7,987 nt of DNA from positions 1 through 7,987 of the forward strand of contig JAWLCP010000115.1 of assembly GCA_041687115.1 (NCBI GenBank), read 5' to 3'. The position numbers and the translations under genes were made by a program. Positions 5,630-7,987 of this stretch are shown here, one piece after another. Position 1 is the stretch's first letter. Every line of letters begins with the position of its first letter. The notes under the pieces were generated by a model. It saw only the letters and a program-made list of their open reading frames with translations. It was not told the DNA's origin and did not search any database. The DNA comes from SKLM01 sp041687115 (GTDB taxonomy: Bacteria > Chloroflexota > Anaerolineae > B4-G1).

Positions 5630-6901
5630 CTAGGACGCGGACCCCAGGGAGGAGAAGGTGGTCAGCTGTTTCTTGAACGCCGAGCGGACCCGCTCGGAGC
5701 TGCGCTTGAGCAGCCCGGCCCTCTCCACGTCGAGATCGGGGGCCAGCTCGTCGACGAGCTTCCGACCGATGTCGCGGATGGAGCGCCCCACCGCGCTCTG
5801 CGGATGACTGACCACCAGGGGGATGCCCCGGTTGATGCTGTGGGTGACGAGGGGCTGATCGTTGGGCACGGTGTGCTCGAAGGAGACCTTGAGACGCTCC
5901 TCGATGTCGTCCCTGGACACGCCGCCGCTCATATCGGCGCGATTGAGAACCAGCCAGATCTTGTGATCCGGGTAGCCGTGGTCGCGGAGGTGATCGAGGA
6001 GGATGCGGGTATTCCGCAGCCCCACCATCTCCGGCAGGGCCGTGACCAGGATGCGGTCTGCGCTGTCGAGAAAGGCGAAGGCCGTCTCGTTGAGCGGCAG
6101 CCCGGTATCGACGACCACCCAGGGGAACATGCGGCGCAGAACCATGAGAATCTGCTGCACCTTGGGCAGGGAGATATCGGACGATTCGTTCCCAGGGGGC
6201 GGGGCCAGCAGGACGCTGATCCCCAGGGCGTGCTCCCGCAGCACGGAGGAGACGAGACGCTCATCGAGCTGGGTGACCTTGGGAAGCAGCTCCGAGATGT
6301 CCCGGCCAGAGTCGAGGTTCAGGATGACGTCGAGGGCGGGAGCGGCGTAGTCGGCGTCGACGAGAACCACGGGCTGGTCGGTGAGCTCGCGCAGGCTGGC
6401 CGCGACGTTGATGGCGAGGGTGGTGCGCCCGGTGCCCCCCTTGGGGGCGCAGAAGGCGACAATGCGCCCGGTGCCCCCGCCGGCGACCGCCCGGTCCCGG
6501 GCGGACTCGCGCCCGGGGAGCAAGATCTGTCGCAAGGTGGCGACGAGATCATCGGCGGAGAGGGGTTTGGTGGTGAAGCCCCTGGCTCCGGCCAGGACGG
6601 CCTGAGCGGCGTCCCGGGTGGCCTCCTCCTGAACCAGGGCCAGCACGGGCACCGTGGAGACGGAGGCCGACAGACGGCGGATGAGGGGTACGGGGTCCCT
6701 GCCACCGAGATGGTCGTCGACGAGGATGACGTCGGGGACCAACTCGTCGGCACGGCCAATGGCGAAGTCAGGGGCCGACACCCAGAAGAGCTGAGTGTCG
6801 CGAAGATTTTGGGTCAGCGCCTCCTTTACCTCGTTTTTCAGATCCTCGTCAGCGCTGACCAGAAGAATCCGCAACCGGCCCTGGGAACCTAGCCTCTCCA
6901 T
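5630..6901 (-). CDS. cpaE: CpaE/TadZ pilus localisation protein: degenerate receiver domain plus ParA/MinD-type ATPase
   Basis: TadZ/CpaE proteins act at the inner face of the membrane and direct where the Tad machine assembles. Residues 10-128 form a receiver-like domain. The likely phosphoacceptor Asp62 (DVILVDDHLG) and Lys112 (TTKPLS) are present, but the usual acidic pair after the first strand reads Ser16-Ala17, so phosphorylation is doubtful. After a short linker, residues 146-385 form a ParA/MinD-like domain: deviant Walker A PKGGTGRTT (signature Lys154 kept, P-loop Lys replaced by Arg159), LVDADYAAPALD (switch I region, 180-191) and Walker B WVVVDTG (261-267). The C-terminus is a basic helical tail. 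ATG 6901 is chosen because GGAGG lies 5 nt before the end of its TGTAG spacer. The gene is followed by tadB after 61 bp. The 3' end may be frame-shifted: one extra G in the G4 run at 5642-5645 would extend it by 25 codons to overlap tadB. Confidence 0.93.
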   Translation of the reverse strand: MERLGSQGRLRILLVSADEDLKNEVKEALTQNLRDTQLFWVSAPDFAIGRADELVPDVILVDDHLGGRDPVPLIRRLSASVSTVPVLALVQEEATRDAAQAVLAGARGFTTKPLSADDLVATLRQILLPGRESARDRAVAGGGTGRIVAFCAPKGGTGRTTLAINVAASLRELTDQPVVLVDADYAAPALDVILNLDSGRDISELLPKVTQLDERLVSSVLREHALGISVLLAPPPGNESSDISLPKVQQILMVLRRMFPWVVVDTGLPLNETAFAFLDSADRILVTALPEMVGLRNTRILLDHLRDHGYPDHKIWLVLNRADMSGGVSRDDIEERLKVSFEHTVPNDQPLVTHSINRGIPLVVSHPQSAVGRSIRDIGRKLVDELAPDLDVERAGLLKRSSERVRSAFKKQLTTFSSLGSAS

Positions 6902-6943
6902 CTACACCTCCATCCACGTGGTTCGATTCGTATGCGCATCATC

Positions 6944-6965
6944 ATGCCTATCATATGCCTATCAT
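6944..6965. repeat. Two perfect tandem copies of ATGCCTATCAT
   Basis: ATGCCTATCAT occurs at 6944-6954 and again, with no gap, at 6955-6965. An 11-bp period is about one helical turn, so a protein dimer could read both copies from the same face. The minus strand of the junction reads TATGAT, similar to a -10 box. It lies 43-64 bp upstream of the cpaE start. Confidence 0.6.
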
Positions 6966-7082
6966 CCACACTCGGACGTTCAGAAGCTGTGTCAACTGGA
7001 TCCTATTCGTCGTTGAGAACGTGCCGCAGGCGGCCTCAGCATCCCCACGTCGACGACCTCGTCACAGCGTGCCGGTGGCTGC

Positions 7083-7108
7083 TCCCACAGCCATCGTCCC
7101 ACAGCCAT
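7083..7108. repeat. Direct repeat pair TCCCACAGCCAT
   Basis: TCCCACAGCCAT occurs at 7083-7094 and 7097-7108, separated by CG (14-bp period). It lies in the non-coding region 47-72 bp downstream of the cpaB stop. Function is unknown; it may be a simple local duplication. Confidence 0.5.
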
Positions 7109-7154
7109 GCCAAGGGCACAGCCTGGCAGCACGCAGGAGGCGTCGAAGGGGTCC

Positions 7155-7952
7155 TTAGGGGGTCTCCCCACCCCCGGCGGCAGCCATGAGAAGGTTGATC
7201 AGGTAATCGAGATCGACCGGATCGGTCTGGAAATCGACCTCCACGCCAGGGGCGCGCAGGACGAGGTCCCGGACGGGCCCGACGTCCTTGATGTACTTGA
7301 GCAGGAGGGCATCCTGGGGGCTGACGGCCAGCAGGTAGGCGGTGGTACCGCCCTCCTCCCCCCGCATGATCTGGGTCAGCTCGAGGTTCTGGAGCAAGGT
7401 GAACGTGGTCAGCTCCGTCCCCTCCTCGGCGGTGCCCGCGATGGGCCCCGGTCGCTCGCCGGTGATGGTATCGGCGGGGAGCTCGTAGGAGAGCAGCAGG
7501 TCGACGTGATCCCCCGGCTTGAGAACCCCCAGGTTGCTCATGAGGTCCCCGGCGGGGAAGGCCATGAGCACCTGGTCATCGTTGATCACCACCGCCGTGC
7601 GGCCGTTGGCCGCCACCACGTTGGGGTCGACGAGCCGCTGCTCGAGGATCACCTCGCCGGGATAGATGTCGGCCAGGGTGAGCTTGCCGACGGCGTCGTC
7701 CATCTGGCGGACGGCGGAGTCGGGGATGGCGTCGACGGGGATCTCCCGCATCTCCAGATCCTCAGCGGTGAGGAGGGAGCGGACGCCGATCTGCCGGGCG
7801 GCGACGACGACGGAGACCTGGGGCGGCGCCCCCACCGGCTGCTCCGCCTCCTGGGGGGCGGCGCCGGACAGCGTCATGAACGCGACGACGCCGGCCAATG
7901 CCGCCACGACGAGGCCGGCGGCCAACCAAAGAAACCCTCTCAGACGTCCCAT
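7155..7952 (-). CDS. cpaB: Flp pilus assembly protein CpaB/RcpC (SAF domain)
   Basis: CpaB/RcpC acts outside the cytoplasmic membrane in Tad pilus assembly; in diderms it works with the secretin RcpA, and many secretin-less bacteria keep it. The 265-aa protein has an N-terminal membrane helix or uncleaved signal (about 7-29, preceded by Arg3 and Arg5). A SAF domain follows (about 47-107) with VSVVVAARQIGVRSLLTAED, IPVDAIPDSAV and YPGEVILEQRL. The RcpC/CpaB C-terminal domain (about 118-235) has ALRPGD-like LKPGDHVDLLL and TLLQNLELTQI, both common in the family. The protein ends about 30 residues after this domain. ATG at 7952 has GAGGAGAG 8 nt upstream. Only 35 bp lie further upstream, with no gene visible. 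It is the first recognisable gene of the cluster here and is separated from cpaE by 253 bp. Confidence 0.94.
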   Translation of the reverse strand: MGRLRGFLWLAAGLVVAALAGVVAFMTLSGAAPQEAEQPVGAPPQVSVVVAARQIGVRSLLTAEDLEMREIPVDAIPDSAVRQMDDAVGKLTLADIYPGEVILEQRLVDPNVVAANGRTAVVINDDQVLMAFPAGDLMSNLGVLKPGDHVDLLLSYELPADTITGERPGPIAGTAEEGTELTTFTLLQNLELTQIMRGEEGGTTAYLLAVSPQDALLLKYIKDVGPVRDLVLRAPGVEVDFQTDPVDLDYLINLLMAAAGGGETP

Positions 7953-7987
7953 AGACCTAACTCTCCTCGTTCCGTGAACCTGTGCTT

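Larger units (their letters stand above)
6902..7154 (-). other. 253-bp non-coding region between cpaB and cpaE
   Basis: No open frame on either strand looks coding here. The stretch is less G+C-rich near the cpaE side. It holds an 11-bp tandem direct repeat (6944-6965), a 12-bp direct repeat pair (7083-7108), an 8-bp palindrome CCACGTGG (6914-6921) just upstream of the cpaE Shine-Dalgarno, and a TTGACA on the minus strand (6990-6995). TTGACA has no convincing -10 at 16-18 nt, and a TATGAT (6950-6955) has no convincing -35, so no promoter is called. No T-tailed hairpin follows cpaB. The length suggests separate control of cpaE and the genes after it. Confidence 0.5.

Noticed and set aside
5804..6892. 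Plus-strand open frame (362 codons) opposite cpaE
   Set aside because: It is a low-complexity Gly/Asp/Val/Leu translation antisense to a recognised TadZ; there is no motif or ribosome binding site to support it.
6950..6995. Sigma70-like promoter for cpaE (TTGACA at 6990-6995, TATGAT at 6950-6955)
   Set aside because: Each box is good alone, but they are 34 nt apart and neither has a partner at 16-18 nt, so no promoter is called.
6932..7189. Small plus-strand open frames in the cpaB-cpaE gap
   Set aside because: The translations are Arg/Ser/His-rich without hydrophobic segments or motifs, they overlap the repeats, and one runs antisense into cpaB. There is no good ribosome binding site.
1..7987. 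CRISPR arrays, tRNA/rRNA genes, insertion sequences
   Set aside because: No regularly spaced repeats with spacers, no tRNA-like cloverleaf or rRNA motif, and no transposase or terminal inverted repeats were seen.

Overview
This window carries most of a Tad/Flp (type IVc) pilus-assembly locus. Every real gene lies on the minus strand, so the locus reads from right to left. The DNA is strongly G+C-rich. The best pointers to the host are a membrane-anchored TPR protein with a Thr/Pro linker of the TPT-repeat kind, a CpaB/RcpC protein with no secretin gene in view, and a CpaE/TadZ with a degenerate receiver domain. Together these fit a Chloroflexota (Anaerolineae-like) bacterium. This is an inference from style, not from a marker gene.

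Layout in transcription order: (1) cpaB/rcpC (7952 to 7155), a periplasmic/exterior SAF-domain assembly protein; (2) a 253-bp non-coding stretch with two short direct-repeat pairs; (3) cpaE/tadZ (6901 to 5630), a receiver-like domain fused to a ParA/MinD-type ATPase; (4) a 61-bp gap in which a second reading frame looks coding; (5) tadB (5568 to 4582) and tadC (4576 to 3602), the two inner-membrane platform proteins, 5 bp apart; (6) after 33 bp, a 625-aa single-pass membrane protein with TPR repeats and a C-terminal jelly-roll, carbohydrate-binding-like domain (3568 to 1691); (7) an intergenic region of about 165 bp with two related hairpin elements; (8) cpaF/tadA (1523 to 168), the secretion ATPase; (9) 10 bp later, the first 52 codons of a gene that looks like a DnaB-type RecA-fold ATPase lacking the DnaB N-terminal domain, cut off by the window edge.

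The parts fit one machine. TadZ would place the complex in the cell, CpaF would power pilin polymerisation against the TadB/TadC platform, and CpaB would work on the outer face. The TPR/jelly-roll protein has its anchor and charge pattern oriented so that about 520 residues face outward, so it may be an accessory envelope or surface-binding part. No pilin (flp), pseudopilin (tadE/F), prepilin peptidase (cpaA/tadV) or secretin (rcpA) gene is in the window.

Three things depart from the usual plan: cpaF sits after the TPR gene instead of between cpaE and tadB, a hairpin pair separates it from the upstream genes, and a DnaB-like ATPase follows it closely. Several starts share the Shine-Dalgarno GGAGGTG followed by 8 nt, which helped choose start codons.
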